A stretch of 64,000 nt of DNA from VAZQ01 sp046733355 (lineage in GTDB: Bacteria > Pseudomonadota > Alphaproteobacteria > Rhizobiales > Xanthobacteraceae), in assembly GCA_046733355.1 (NCBI GenBank), contig JBKPOZ010000031.1:26826-90825 (forward strand). The letters run 5' to 3'. This document shows, piece after piece, positions 49,977-60,200 of the stretch. The translations under genes were made by a program, and so were the position numbers. Positions within the stretch are counted from its first letter, which is position 1. Each line of letters starts with the position of its first letter. The notes under the pieces were generated by a model. That model saw nothing but the letters and a program-made list of their open reading frames with translations. It did no database searches and was not told where the DNA came from.

Positions 49977-50701
49977 GCCCGTTTGCCACCGGTGTTGCGC
50001 GCGGTTGTTTCCGCCTGCTTGATAGGAGTGGCGGGTGCCGGCAGCTGCGTCGCCGGCGCAATCCTGGTTTCCGTGAGTCGCTGGCGCAGCTCGGCGGAGA
50101 GCCCGGCATAGGAATTGATCGGGGTGAAATTCGGCGCGCGCGGGTCGGTGCTGCCGTTGTAAGCGATCAAGCCACGATGCGTCGCGACGATGTCTCCGGG
50201 TCGCAGCGTTGTATCTTCCGCAACGGGTGTATTGACCAGCCCGAACGCGTCTCTGCCATTGCAGGTGCAGCCTGGGACGATCTTCTGGCGATAAACAAAC
50301 GCCGTGTTCAGATCGGCGTAGCGCGTGCCGTCAGCACCAACGGCATGGTCGATGCTGCTCCCGCCGTTGTAGATCCTGGTTGCGCTTGCAGGACAGAACG
50401 AGCTGCATGCTTGCGCCGGGCTTATTCCGCCATGGCGCTGGATGGGAAAATAGCGGCCGTCGCAGAGCCGGACGCAATAGGCCACGCCGCCAGCTCCCGA
50501 GCGTTCCCCTCCGGCGAATGGATTGAGCTGCGGCTGGGGATCGGCATAGGCGGTGGGTCCCGTCCAGCGTCCAAACAAGGCTTCAAAGATGTTTTGCGCA
50601 GAGGCTGAGCCGGCTGAACCAAGCAGGCTCGCCAGAACAATTGCAAAGCTCAGGAGAGCGAGAGTGCCGCGGCGAACACTCGCCGTGCAACAAATAGTCA
50701 A
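49961..50701 (-). CDS. DUF2865-type secreted protein
   Basis: 246 residues with a signal peptide (ALLSFAIVLASLLGSAGSASAQ). The core AYCVRLCDGRYFPIQRHGGISPAQACSSFCPASATRIYNGG with four closely spaced Cys is typical of the DUF2865 family found in Rhizobiales; function unknown. The C-terminal third is Ala/Thr/Pro-rich. Convergent with the flavoprotein gene. Confidence 0.82.
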   Translation of the reverse strand: MTICCTASVRRGTLALLSFAIVLASLLGSAGSASAQNIFEALFGRWTGPTAYADPQPQLNPFAGGERSGAGGVAYCVRLCDGRYFPIQRHGGISPAQACSSFCPASATRIYNGGSSIDHAVGADGTRYADLNTAFVYRQKIVPGCTCNGRDAFGLVNTPVAEDTTLRPGDIVATHRGLIAYNGSTDPRAPNFTPINSYAGLSAELRQRLTETRIAPATQLPAPATPIKQAETTARNTGGKRAQADR

Positions 50702-50891
50702 GCCAAGCCCCCCAAAGAATGCGCCACTCCCGACGCAGGGCAGATTCTTACCTGCGTAAGCGGGCCGAAAAATGGCTCCTTTCGCCCCGGAGCTGCCGCA
50801 TTGGTTAGTCCGGCAGTGACCTTGTTGTTCATCTCGCAGACAGAATGCACATGGTATGTACGTTCACCCATACGATCTTGGAGGGAGAGAC

Positions 50892-51158
50892 ATGAAGAAG
50901 CTGGTGACCATTGCTGCAGCATTGCTTATTGTCCTGAGTTTCGGGTATTCGTTCGTAAGCGCGCAGACCGTCCGGAGCGAGGCAGCCAATCACCCGCGAA
51001 TTGCTGCGGCGATCCGCGAGCTTGAGGAAGCAATCCGGTATATGGAAGCGGCGCCACATGACTTCGGCGGCCATAAAGCCGCAGCCATCAGAGACTCGCG
51101 GGCCGCAGTGACGCAGCTCAAGTTGGCGCTGGCGTATCGCGCGAGGCAGGACCGCTAG
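50892..51158 (+). CDS. Small secreted helical protein of unknown function
   Basis: 88 residues. Signal peptide MKKLVTIAAALLIVLSFGYSFVSAQ, then a short helical, Ala/Arg/Glu-rich mature part (AAIRELEEAIRYMEAAPHDFGGHKAAAIRD) that looks like a single helical hairpin. GGAGGGAGAGAC is a strong ribosome site for the ATG at 50892. The frame upstream of it is not used. Its stop overlaps the stop of the convergent aldehyde dehydrogenase gene by 4 bases. Confidence 0.8.
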   Translation: MKKLVTIAAALLIVLSFGYSFVSAQTVRSEAANHPRIAAAIRELEEAIRYMEAAPHDFGGHKAAAIRDSRAAVTQLKLALAYRARQDR

Positions 51159-52666
51159 CTGGCCGTCTTCATCACAAACGGGTTGCCGCCGCCCGGGCCG
51201 TTGTTGATCCAGACGCTCTTGGACTGAAGGTAGCCGTCGATCGCTTCCATGCCGTTCTCGCGGCCGAGGCCCGAGGCCTTGTAGCCGCCGAACGGCATGA
51301 GAAAGCTGACTGCCCGATAGGTGTTGACCCAGACCGTGCCGGCCTTGATACGCCGGGCCATGGTGTGCGCGCGCTTGACGGACTGCGTCCATACGCCGGC
51401 CGCGAGCCCATAGGATATGTCATTGGCGATGCGCACGGCATCATCCTCGTCCTTGAACTTGATGACCGAAAGCACGGGCCCGAACACCTCCTCCTGGGCA
51501 ATGCGCATCCGGTTGTCGACGCCGGTGAAGATGGTGGGTTTGACGAAATACTTGCCTCCACCTTCCTCCTTCGTTGCCGGGCCGCCGCCCAACATGCATT
51601 TCGCGCCCTCGCCCTTGGCGATATCGATATAGGAGAGGATTTTCTGGTACTGCGGGGGTGTCGTCACCGGGCCTACCTGCGTCTCGGGCTTGGATGGATC
51701 GCCGAGCCGGGCCTGCTTCGCCATCGCAACGAGCTTCTCGACGAACTTATCGTGGATGGTCTCCTGCACGAGCAGGCGGGAGCCGGCGATACAGGTCTGG
51801 CCGGTGGCGGCGAAAATGCCCGAAATGGCCCCGCTCACCGCATCATCTAGGTTGCAATCGTCGAACACGATGTTGGGCGACTTGCCGCCGAGCTCGAGAG
51901 ACACCTTCTTGAATGTCCGCGCGGCGAGCTCGTTCACCCGTGCTCCTGTGACGGTGCCGCCCGTAAAGGCGACTTTCGCCACCTTGGGATGGGTGACAAG
52001 CGGCTCCCCGACAACGGCGCCATAGCCGGTCACCACATTGATCACGCCGGGCGGGATGTCAGCCTCGGCGATGACCAAGCGCATGAACTCGAGCAGCGAG
52101 GCCGACGTGTACTCCGACGGCTTGATCACGACGGTACAGCCCGCGGCGAGCGCGGGCGCGAGTTTCCAGCCGGTGAGCATAAGAGGGGAATTCCACGGCA
52201 GGATGAATGCGCACACGCCGACCGGCTCCCTCAGCAGGTAGGTGAAATGGTCGGGCCGATCGATCGACACCACCGCGCCCTGAATCTTATCCGCGAGCCC
52301 GCCGTAGTAGTAAAACCACTCCGGCATGTAGCGCGTCTGCGCCGCCATCTCGGAAATGAGCTTGCCATTGTCGCGCACCTCGATGCGGCCCAGGTGCTCC
52401 GCGTGTTTTTCAATGAGCCCTGCAATGCGGCGCATGGCCTTGCCGCGCGCGGTGGCCGTCATCTGCGGCCACGCGCCTGTTTCGAAGGCGCGGTGGGCGG
52501 CCTCCACGGCACGATCGACATCCGCCTTGTCGCATTCCGGAATAAGTGCCCAAGGTTCGCCGGTGTAAGGATCGACCGTTTCAAAGGTCTTCCCTGAGGC
52601 CGCACCAACCCACTGGCCGTCGATGTACGTCTGGTAGGTCATAAGCTTGTGGGGTCTGTCGAGCAT
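51155..52666 (-). CDS. Aldehyde dehydrogenase, NAD(P)-dependent
   Basis: 503 residues, ALDH superfamily. Catalytic Cys292 in FAATGQTCIAGSRL, general base Glu258 in SLELGGKSPN, and the oxyanion Asn in PWNSPLM are all present. Betaine-aldehyde/phenylacetaldehyde-like subgroup by overall look; substrate unknown. The ATG at 52666 is chosen for GGGAGAA upstream; the frame continues another 51 codons into a repeat element and is not used. It is divergent from the zinc alcohol dehydrogenase, which may feed it. Confidence 0.9.
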   Translation of the reverse strand: MLDRPHKLMTYQTYIDGQWVGAASGKTFETVDPYTGEPWALIPECDKADVDRAVEAAHRAFETGAWPQMTATARGKAMRRIAGLIEKHAEHLGRIEVRDNGKLISEMAAQTRYMPEWFYYYGGLADKIQGAVVSIDRPDHFTYLLREPVGVCAFILPWNSPLMLTGWKLAPALAAGCTVVIKPSEYTSASLLEFMRLVIAEADIPPGVINVVTGYGAVVGEPLVTHPKVAKVAFTGGTVTGARVNELAARTFKKVSLELGGKSPNIVFDDCNLDDAVSGAISGIFAATGQTCIAGSRLLVQETIHDKFVEKLVAMAKQARLGDPSKPETQVGPVTTPPQYQKILSYIDIAKGEGAKCMLGGGPATKEEGGGKYFVKPTIFTGVDNRMRIAQEEVFGPVLSVIKFKDEDDAVRIANDISYGLAAGVWTQSVKRAHTMARRIKAGTVWVNTYRAVSFLMPFGGYKASGLGRENGMEAIDGYLQSKSVWINNGPGGGNPFVMKTAS

Positions 52667-52744
52667 GGCGTGTTTTCTCCCGGCGTGATCTAAGGCAACG
52701 TTGTCGTTGCCTGATTGTTGCCCTTCAGCCGGCAATTCGCAAAC

Positions 52745-52830
52745 TAGCAGGGTGGGTTGAGCGAAAGCGAAACCCACCTCATTAATACCAGTCAGGATGA
52801 TGGGTTTCGCTTCGCTCAACCCATCCTACG
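52745..52830. repeat. Inverted repeat with GGGTTGAGCGAAAGCGAAACCCA arms
   Basis: Left arm 52749-52776 (GGTGGGTTGAGCGAAAGCG...) and right arm 52801-52830 (TGGGTTTCGCTTCGCTCAA...) are near inverted complements. The element lies between two divergent starts. Same general type of intergenic repeat as seen in many proteobacterial genomes; no coding content. Confidence 0.75.
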
Positions 52831-52850
52831 CGCTGCATCAGGAGCAATGC

Positions 52851-53903
52851 ATGCAAGGGGTGGTGTTTGCCGGCAATCGCAAGATCGAAATCCGCGACTT
52901 CCCGGACCCGCAGCCCGGCCCCGGCGAAGTGGTACTTGAGATCAGGTCATCGGGGATGTGTGGCAGCGATCTCAAATTCTATCGGGCGAAGGGAGGCGCA
53001 TCATCGCTCGGATTCGCGCTGTCGGGCGGGCCGCTCATTGCCGGCCATGAGCCCTGCGGCGTGGTGGCCGGGGTGGGCGCGGGCGTCGACGAGAAGCAGG
53101 CGCGCGTCGGCATGCGGGTGATGCAGCACCATTATCGCGGCTGTGGCGTATGCCCGGAGTGCGCGAGCGGCTGGATGCAGCTCTGCGTCGAAGGCGTGAA
53201 GGAAGTCTATGGCGTCACCGCGCACGGTGCCCATGCCCGCTACATGAAATGCCCGGCGCGCACCCTGGTGCCGCTGCCCGACGAGCTCTCGTTCGATGCC
53301 GGCGCCGCCATCTCGTGCGGCACTGGCACTGCATGGGGGGCGCTGCATCGCATGGGCCTGCAAGGCGACCACACGATCGCGGTGTTCGGACAGGGGCCGG
53401 TTGGCCTATCTGCGACGCTGCTTGCCTCGCAAATGGGCGCGCGGGTCATTGCCCTGGACACCAGCGACGAACGCCTCAATCGGGCCAAGGAATTCGGGGC
53501 CGACGCGCTGATCAATCCGAAAGGCACCAATGATGTGGTAGCCGCCGTCAAGGAATTGACGCATGGGCTCGGTGCGCACCGCTCGCTCGAGGCGTCCTCG
53601 TCGCCGACAGCGCGTGCGCAAGCCGTTCGTTGCCTGCGCACCTGGGGACAGGCCTGCTATGTGGGCGAGGGCGACACGGTGACCCTCGACGTCAGCAATG
53701 ATCTTCTGCGGCGGCAGATCACGATCGTGGCCTCCTGGACCTTCTCGACCATCGGGCAAGGGGAGTGCGCGCGCTACATCGCCGAGCGCGGTATTGATGT
53801 TGATCGGCTGTTCACGCATCACTGGCGGCTCGAACAGGCGGAGGAGGCGTATCGGTTGTTTGACCAGCAGACCGCCGGCAAGGGCGTCATCCACCCCTCC
53901 TGA
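52851..53903 (+). CDS. Zinc-dependent alcohol dehydrogenase (MDR family)
   Basis: 350 residues. Catalytic zinc ligands in MCGSDLKF and GHEPCG, a structural-zinc-like lobe CGVCPECASGWMQLC, and the Rossmann fold FGQGPVGLSATLLASQMGARVIALD. Substrate unknown. The ATG at 52851 has AGGAG at good spacing; the longer frame from 52797 would translate the repeat and is rejected. Divergent neighbour of an aldehyde dehydrogenase. Confidence 0.9.
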   Translation: MQGVVFAGNRKIEIRDFPDPQPGPGEVVLEIRSSGMCGSDLKFYRAKGGASSLGFALSGGPLIAGHEPCGVVAGVGAGVDEKQARVGMRVMQHHYRGCGVCPECASGWMQLCVEGVKEVYGVTAHGAHARYMKCPARTLVPLPDELSFDAGAAISCGTGTAWGALHRMGLQGDHTIAVFGQGPVGLSATLLASQMGARVIALDTSDERLNRAKEFGADALINPKGTNDVVAAVKELTHGLGAHRSLEASSSPTARAQAVRCLRTWGQACYVGEGDTVTLDVSNDLLRRQITIVASWTFSTIGQGECARYIAERGIDVDRLFTHHWRLEQAEEAYRLFDQQTAGKGVIHPS

Positions 53904-53916
53904 TCTGAAATTGCCC

Positions 53917-55350
53917 TTACAAGCCGATTCTGCCAAAAACAAACGTAAGCAGCACGAGCGGCAGCAGCAGTGCCGCACCGGCCCAGAGCATGTAGCCGAA
54001 GAAGCTCGGCATGCGTACGCCACGTTCGACGGCAATGGCGTAGATCATCAGATTGGGCGCATTGCCCAGATAAGTGAGGGCGCCCATATAGACCGACCCC
54101 ATGGAAATGGCGGCCAGCGTGGGTGCGAGCTGGCCCATCAGCTCGGAGGCGTTTCCTCCGGCGAGCTCGAAGAACAGGAGGTAGGTGGGCGCATTGTCGA
54201 GGAATGCCGAAAGCACGCCGGTGAGCCAGAAATACGCGATATCGTGGGGACGACCTCCGCTGGTTACGGCGGCCACGAGCCAGGAAAATGCACCCTGCTC
54301 GCCGGCGGCGAGCATTGCCGTCACCGGAATGATGCAGATGAATATGCCGGCAAACAGAACGGCCACTTCGATCATCGGGTCCCAGGTGAAGCCATTGGCC
54401 TCCCGGTGCTCGTTGGGCGTAAGCGCGAGGGAGGCGATGGCGATGAGCAGCAAGGCTCCATTGCGCGCGATATCCTCGAGCTCGAACCTGGTGCCATAGA
54501 GCTCGAGGCCAATTCCGCTCTTCCACACAGCGGAGAGAAGGATGGCGCCGACAATACCGGCGATGAGAAGGAGATTGATTGCGCCGGTGACACGCAGCGG
54601 AGCTGCCGCCGCGGACTCCCCGACAGTGCTGACGAGGCGATCCTTGCGGTAAGACCAGAAATCGACCGCGAGGAAGGTGGCAAGAACGAATGCCGCCAGC
54701 CCTAGTGTAGGCTGCCACAGGTTTCGCGCCGTCCAGAAAAAATCGACGCCGTGCAGAAAACCTACCAGCAGAGGCGGATCCCCAAGCGGCGTGAGCGCGC
54801 CGCCGATATTGCCCACGAGCAGAATAAAAAAAACAAACACGTGAGCGTTATGCAGCCGCGCCACATTGGCGCGCAGGAGCGGGCGCATCAGGACCATGGC
54901 CGCACCGGTCGTGCCGATCACGCTGGCGAGCGCGGTGCCCAGGCCGAGGATGGTGCCGTTGACGAGGGGCGTTCCGCGCAAATCGCCTTTGACCCATATG
55001 CCGCCGGCGACGACATAGAGCGCAAACAGCAGCATGATGAAGCTGAGAAACTCGGCGAGGATGGCGTGCACGAAGGCGCCAACGGCTGTGGGAGTACCAT
55101 GCAGCGCAGCGAGTGGCGCAAGCGTGAGCGTGCTCCACACGAAGGCGAGCTTCCCATAGTGGCGATGCCAGAAGCGTGGATAGAGCAGCGGGCCGGTGGC
55201 GATCGTCAGGAGAATTCCGACGAAGGGCAGGGCCCACGGCCAGCGCAGCGCCGAACCATCGAGAACGGGCGCCGCCATCGCCGCGTGCGGGAGCAGAGTC
55301 AGGACGACAGCGGTGCCAACAAGCGGCAGCCGGCGCCAGCATGCGATCAT
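53917..55350 (-). CDS. NhaD/ArsB-type (ion transporter superfamily) antiporter
   Basis: 477 residues with about 12 hydrophobic segments. LLVGNIGGALTPLGDPPLLVGFLHGVDFFWT and LSAFLDNAPTYLLFFELAGGN are the paired re-entrant motifs of the IT superfamily, closest in look to Na+/H+ antiporters annotated in Rhizobiales. Ion not proven. A hydrophobic signal-like N-terminus precedes. The ATG at 55350 has GGAGG eight bases upstream. Confidence 0.85.
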   Translation of the reverse strand: MIACWRRLPLVGTAVVLTLLPHAAMAAPVLDGSALRWPWALPFVGILLTIATGPLLYPRFWHRHYGKLAFVWSTLTLAPLAALHGTPTAVGAFVHAILAEFLSFIMLLFALYVVAGGIWVKGDLRGTPLVNGTILGLGTALASVIGTTGAAMVLMRPLLRANVARLHNAHVFVFFILLVGNIGGALTPLGDPPLLVGFLHGVDFFWTARNLWQPTLGLAAFVLATFLAVDFWSYRKDRLVSTVGESAAAAPLRVTGAINLLLIAGIVGAILLSAVWKSGIGLELYGTRFELEDIARNGALLLIAIASLALTPNEHREANGFTWDPMIEVAVLFAGIFICIIPVTAMLAAGEQGAFSWLVAAVTSGGRPHDIAYFWLTGVLSAFLDNAPTYLLFFELAGGNASELMGQLAPTLAAISMGSVYMGALTYLGNAPNLMIYAIAVERGVRMPSFFGYMLWAGAALLLPLVLLTFVFGRIGL

Positions 55351-55410
55351 TGAGCCGGCCTCCGCAGATCCGTGGTAATCTCATTCGTGCTTTCGCAATG
55401 AGATGCGGCA

Positions 55411-56401
55411 ATGACGCGGCGCGGCTTCCTGGTCTCGGCTGGCGGACTGGCTTTTGGGCTGCTGGCGCACACGCATACGCTGCTGGCGCAATCGAAATAT
55501 CCCGATCGTCCCATTCGTCTCATCGTTCCGTTTCCGCCCGGCGGAGCTTTCGATACGGTGGGCCGCCCATGGGCGGAGAAGATCAAACCGCTCCTTGGTA
55601 CCGTCGTGGTGGAGAACATTGGCGGCGGCGGCAGCTCGGTGGACGCGGCGCAGGCGGCGCACGCGCGACCTGACGGCTACACGATTCTGCTTGGCGGGGC
55701 GACCACGCATGTGCCCGAAGCCTTGCTCAAGACGCGGCCGCTCTACGATCCGCTCAAGGAGCTTGAACCGATATCGGGCATCGCAGTGACGGCCTTTGCC
55801 ATCGCCGTGCATCCTTCCGTGCCGGTCAATGATCTCAAGGAGCTGATCGCTTACGCCAAGGCAAATCCAGGCAAGCTGTCCTATGGATCGGCCGGCCATG
55901 GTTCCCTCAACCATCTCACCGGCGAGCTGTTCAAGCTGAAAATGGGCATTACGGAACTCGTTCATGTGCCCTATCGCGGCGCAGGGCCGGCGATTGCCGA
56001 CATCCTGGCCGGGCAGATCCCCATGATCATTCCGGCCATGACCAATCACGTGCTCGAGCTGCACCGCGGGGGCAAATTGAAGGTGCCTTGCAGTTACGCA
56101 TGGCAACCGGCTGCTTGCCGCCCCGGATCTTCCCACCGCCATCGAGCAGGGTGTTCCCGACCTAGTATCTCCCAACTTCATCGGCGTGTTTGCGCCGGCC
56201 GGCACGCCCAACGAAATCATCGAGCAGATTTCCGAAGCGAATCGAAAGGCGCTCGACGAGCCGGCCTACCAGCAGATGCTGATTGCCGGGACGTTTGAAC
56301 CGGAAAAAGGCCTCGATCCGCAGCGCTATCGTGAGTACGTGGAATCCGAAATTCGGCGGTGGCGGCCGATCGTGCAGGCGACGGGCATCAGGTTCGATTA
56401 G
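55411..56401 (+). pseudogene. Tripartite tricarboxylate transporter substrate-binding protein (TctC/Bug family), frameshifted
   Basis: The N-terminal frame has a twin-arginine-like signal (MTRRGFLVSAGGLAFGLL) and Bug signatures PDRPIRLIVPFPPGGAFDTVGRP and VPYRGAGPAIADILAGQIPMI up to GGKLKV at 56085. There one extra C (56086 or 56087 in GTGCCTTGC) shifts the frame; removing it restores VLAVTHGNRLLAAPDLPTAIEQGVPDL and the rest to FAPAGTPNEIIEQIS and the stop at 56399-56401. Corrected length is 329 residues, exactly family-like. Either a recent null mutation or a sequencing error. No TctA/TctB genes are adjacent. Confidence 0.85.
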
Positions 56402-56404
56402 GGC

Positions 56405-56990
56405 TACGCAACGCGAGTTGGCTTCGTTTTTACAAATTTGGCAATGCGCGATTAAACGCAAGCGCACCCTAGTTTTGGTGTCTCAGGTTACGGGTGCAGT
56501 CCACCACTCCACTTGTAAATAACAACGAAAAATACAAGCTCCGGACGCCGATCGCTTTGAAAAGCCAAGGGAAAACCAGAGAGGCGGGACGCAATAACAA
56601 GCATTTACAAGCGAGGCCTTTGATTCCAAAGCAGAACTTGCTTCTGGTTAGTGGGCACGGCGCGCCGGCAGTCAAGCTGGCGCATACTGCGTAGAGTTGT
56701 CTGCGTGCGCAGACGCAAGTTGGGTTTGTTTTGACAGATTTGGCAGCGCAACGAGTCTCTAGTTTCGTGTCTCAGTCGAAGGGTGCACTCCAGTTGTTCG
56801 CGGCCGGCCATTGTAAACAACAATGGAAATACAATGCCGAATTGCTATGTGGCTGATTTTCTTAATGAACGCCGGCCTGCGCGGGACAAATAACAATGCG
56901 GATCAATGCAGATAACAGGCATTATCAATGCGAATTTTTTGATCTGCACGAGAGGGATGGCTCTGCCCGGCTCTGATACCGGTTCCCGTC
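56405..56990. repeat. Diverged ~300-bp tandem direct repeat
   Basis: Unit 1 (about 56405-56705) and unit 2 (about 56706-56990) share ordered blocks: AATTTGGCAATGCG / GATTTGGCAGCGCA; CTAGTTT...GTGTCTCAG in both; GGGTGCAGTCCA / GGGTGCACTCCA; TTGTAAATAACAA / TTGTAAACAACAA; GCGGGACGCAATAACAA / GCGGGACAAATAACAA. Offset is 297-301 bases. Each unit has a TTGTA...TACAA stem (56512-56538 and 56809-56836). Confidence 0.65.
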
Positions 56991-57158
56991 TTGTTTGTTC
57001 GTGAATTCTGCGGAATTCTCTTTTCAGAGCGCCTGCACCCCGATAAAATAACGCCCGGCGCGGTGGCCCGCCCGGGCGCATGTGTTGATACTGAACCACC
57101 AATAGCATTGTCGTGTACATTGTCAAGGAATAAAATTGCCGTTGGCCCGGCCGAAGGC

Positions 57159-57195
57159 GTTCCCCGGATTTCGCTGGCGCTCAATCCGGGCTACG
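57159..57195. repeat. Short CCCCGGATT...AATCCGGG intergenic repeat, possible polA terminator
   Basis: CCCGGATT and AATCCGGG flank a CGCTGGCGC-type loop, 19 bases beyond the polA stop (polA runs on the minus strand). This vocabulary is frequent in intergenic DNA of Bradyrhizobium-like genomes. It could end polA transcription. Confidence 0.55.
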
Positions 57196-57213
57196 AAGTC
57201 AATCCGGGCACAG

Positions 57214-60200
57214 TTAATGTGCCTCGTCCCAATTGGCGGCGGCGCGGGCATCAACGGCGAGCGGAACCGAAAGTGAGAGTGCCGGAAGCGGTGCATCTTC
57301 CATCACCTTCTTGATTACCGGCAGGGTCGCTTCGACCTCGGCCTCGCGCACCTCGAAAACAAGCTCATCGTGCACCTGCAGCAGCATGCGCGCGGAGAGC
57401 TTTGCCTTGGCGAGCGCGGCATCCATGCGCGCCATCGCCCGGCGAATGATATCGGCGGCCGTGCCTTGCAGCCGCGCATTGACGGCGGCGCGCTCGTTGA
57501 ACGAGCGAATGGACGGATTGGGATTGCTGATCTCCGGATAGTGGCATTTGCGCCCGAACAGGGTGAGCACGTATCCGTTTCTTTTGGCGAATGTCTTGCT
57601 TTCCTCCATGTAGTCGCGAATTCCGGGGAAGCGTTCGAAATAGCGTCGGATGTAGGCGCCTGCCTCCTCGCGCTCGATGCCGAGCTGGTTGGCAAGGCCG
57701 AAGGCCGAGATGCCGTAGATGATGCCGAAATTGATTGCCTTGGCGCGGCGGCGGACGTCCGACGGCATGCCCGCAATCGGCACGCCGAACATCTCGGAAG
57801 CGGTCATGGCGTGAATGTCGAGCTTCTCCCGGAAAGCTTTGCGCAAGGCCTCGATGCCTGCGATCTCGGCAAGGAGCCGGAGCTCGATCTGGGAATAGTC
57901 GGCGGAGACGAGCTTGTGGCCCGGGCTCGCGATAAAGGCGCGCCGGATCTTGCGGCCTTCCTCGGTGCGGATCGGAATGTTCTGCAGATTGGGCTCCGAG
58001 GACGCGAGGCGGCCGGTGGTGGTGGAGGCAAGGGCGTAGCTCGTGTGCACCCGTTTCGTCTTCGGATTGAGGTGGAGCGGCAGCGCCTCCGTATAGGTCG
58101 AGCGGAGCTTGGCGACTTGGCGCCACTCCAGGATCTTGCGCGGCAGCTCGTGGCCCTGCTCGGCCAGATCGTCGAGCGCGCGCGCGCCGGTCGACCACGC
58201 GCCGGTCTTCGTTTTCGTGCCGCCGGGCAGACCGAATTTGCCGAACAGGATATCGCCCAGCCGCTTGGGACTCCCCGGATTGAGCGGCTCGCCGGCAAGC
58301 TTCTGGATCTCGCTCTCGAGCGCGGCCGCCTTGCGGCCGAAGTCCACCGAGAGCTGCGAGAGCGCCTCGGGATTGATGGAAATTCCATGCCGTTCCATTC
58401 GCGCCAGCACCGAGACGAGCGGCCGTTCGAGCGTCTCGTACACGCTGAGCACGCGCTCGCTCGCAAGCCGCGGCTTGAGCACATGCCAGAGACGCAGCGT
58501 CACATCGGCATCTTCGGCCGCGTACTGCGCCGCCTTGTCCACCGCGACGCACTCGAACGACAATTTCGACTTTCCGGACCCGGTAAGCTCGTTGAAATCG
58601 ATCGTCGTGTGCTCGAAGAAGCGCTTCGCCAGCGCCTCGATGCCGTGATCGGCGCGCCCCGCATCGAGCACATAGGACATCAGCATCGTATCGTCGTACG
58701 GCGCGAGCGCAATGCCACGCCGGGCGAACATCTGCAGATCAAACTTGATGTTGTGCCCGATCTTGAGAACGCCCGCGTCCTCAAGCATCGGCTTCAAGAG
58801 AGCGAGCGCCGCAGCTTCCTCGATCTGGTCAGCGACGAGCTCGCCGATAAACAGGCTCGCCTTGCCGCCTTCGCCTCCTCCTTCGCCTCCTTGGTGATGA
58901 CCGAGCGGCACATAGCAGGCTTCATTGGCCGCGACGGCGAGTGCGAAACCGCACAGCGGCGCCTCGATGGGATCGAGGCTCGGGGTCGTCGTGTCGATGG
59001 CAACCGCCCCGAGCTCGCGCGCCTGCGCGATCCAGGCCTGCAACCGCTCCACATCGCGCACCACCTCGTATCGCGAGCGCTCGAAGCTGGCCTGGCGCGC
59101 GGCTTTCGCGCGTGCCTGCGCCAGTGCTCGCGGCGTAAGCTCGGCCTCCTTGAGCTCCGCCTTTGCCAATGCGGTTTCCCGCATTCGGGGCGCCTCCGCG
59201 CGGGGCGCAGCAGCAGGCGAGAGTGGTGCGCGCGCGGACGTCGCACTCAGCTGCGCATCGGCATCAATCTGTGCGGCATCGATATTGCCGAATTCGCAGA
59301 CGCGGCGCGTGAGCGTCATGAACTCCATCGCCTTGAGAAAGGCCACGAGCCGTTTGTAGTCGGGCTCATGCACCGCAAGCTCCGGAAGCGGCACTTCCAG
59401 GGGCACGCGGTCGTTCAGCGTGACCAGCTTTTTCGAGAGCCGCGCATTCGCGGCGTTCTCGATCAGCGCCTGCCGGCGCTTCTCCTGCTTGATCTCGCCC
59501 GCGCGCGCGAGCAGCGTCTCGAGATCGCCGTAGTCGGCAATGAGCTGCGCCGCGGTTTTCACCCCGATGCCCGGCACGCCCGGCACATTGTCCGTGGAAT
59601 CGCCGATCAGTGCCTGCACGTCCACGACCTTCTCCGGCGGCACACCGAATTTCTCCATTACTTCGGGAATGCCGATGCGCCGGTCCTTCATGCTGTCGTA
59701 CATGAGCACGCAATCGCGCACGAGCTGCATCAGGTCCTTGTCGGACGCGACAATGACGGCGGTGGCGCCCGCCTCGCAGGCTTCGCGCACGTAGGTCGCA
59801 ATGAGATCGTCGGCCTCGAACCCGGACTGCTCCAGACACGGAATGTCGAACGCGCGCACCGCCTCGCGAATGAGCGCAAATTGCGGGCGCAGGTCATCGG
59901 GTGGCGGTGGACGATTGGCCTTGTAGCGGGAGAAAAGGTCGTTGCGGAAGGTCTTTTCCGACTTATCAAAGATTACCGCGAGATGGGTGGGGCGCTCATC
60001 CGGCTTCATCTCGCGCAGGAGCTTCCACAGCATGTTGCAGAAGCCGAGCACGGCATTGACCTGCAGGCCGTCGGACTTGCGGGAAAGGGGCGGCAGCGCA
60101 TGATAGGCGCGGAAGATGTAGGAGGAGCCGTCGACCAGGAAGATATGGTCGCCTTTGCGGACCGGCTTGCCTTGTGCAGGCGGCGCGACGACCGTTTTTT

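Larger units (their letters stand above)
56402..57213. other. Gene-free, lower-GC 0.8 kb region
   Basis: No credible gene on either strand: short frames here lack start signals and family content. The region is visibly richer in A and T than its surroundings. It holds a diverged tandem duplication (listed separately), a GAATTC-TGCG-GAATTC palindrome at 57004-57019, a GC hairpin near 57053-57079, and a repeat at the right end. Confidence 0.6.

Noticed and set aside
52797..52850. N-terminal extension of the zinc alcohol dehydrogenase
   Set aside because: The extra codons are read from the inverted repeat; the ATG at 52851 has its own AGGAG.
56402..57213. Short open frames (60-107 codons) in the gene-free region before polA
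   Set aside because: No ribosome sites, no conservation of frame between the two tandem units, no family similarity seen.
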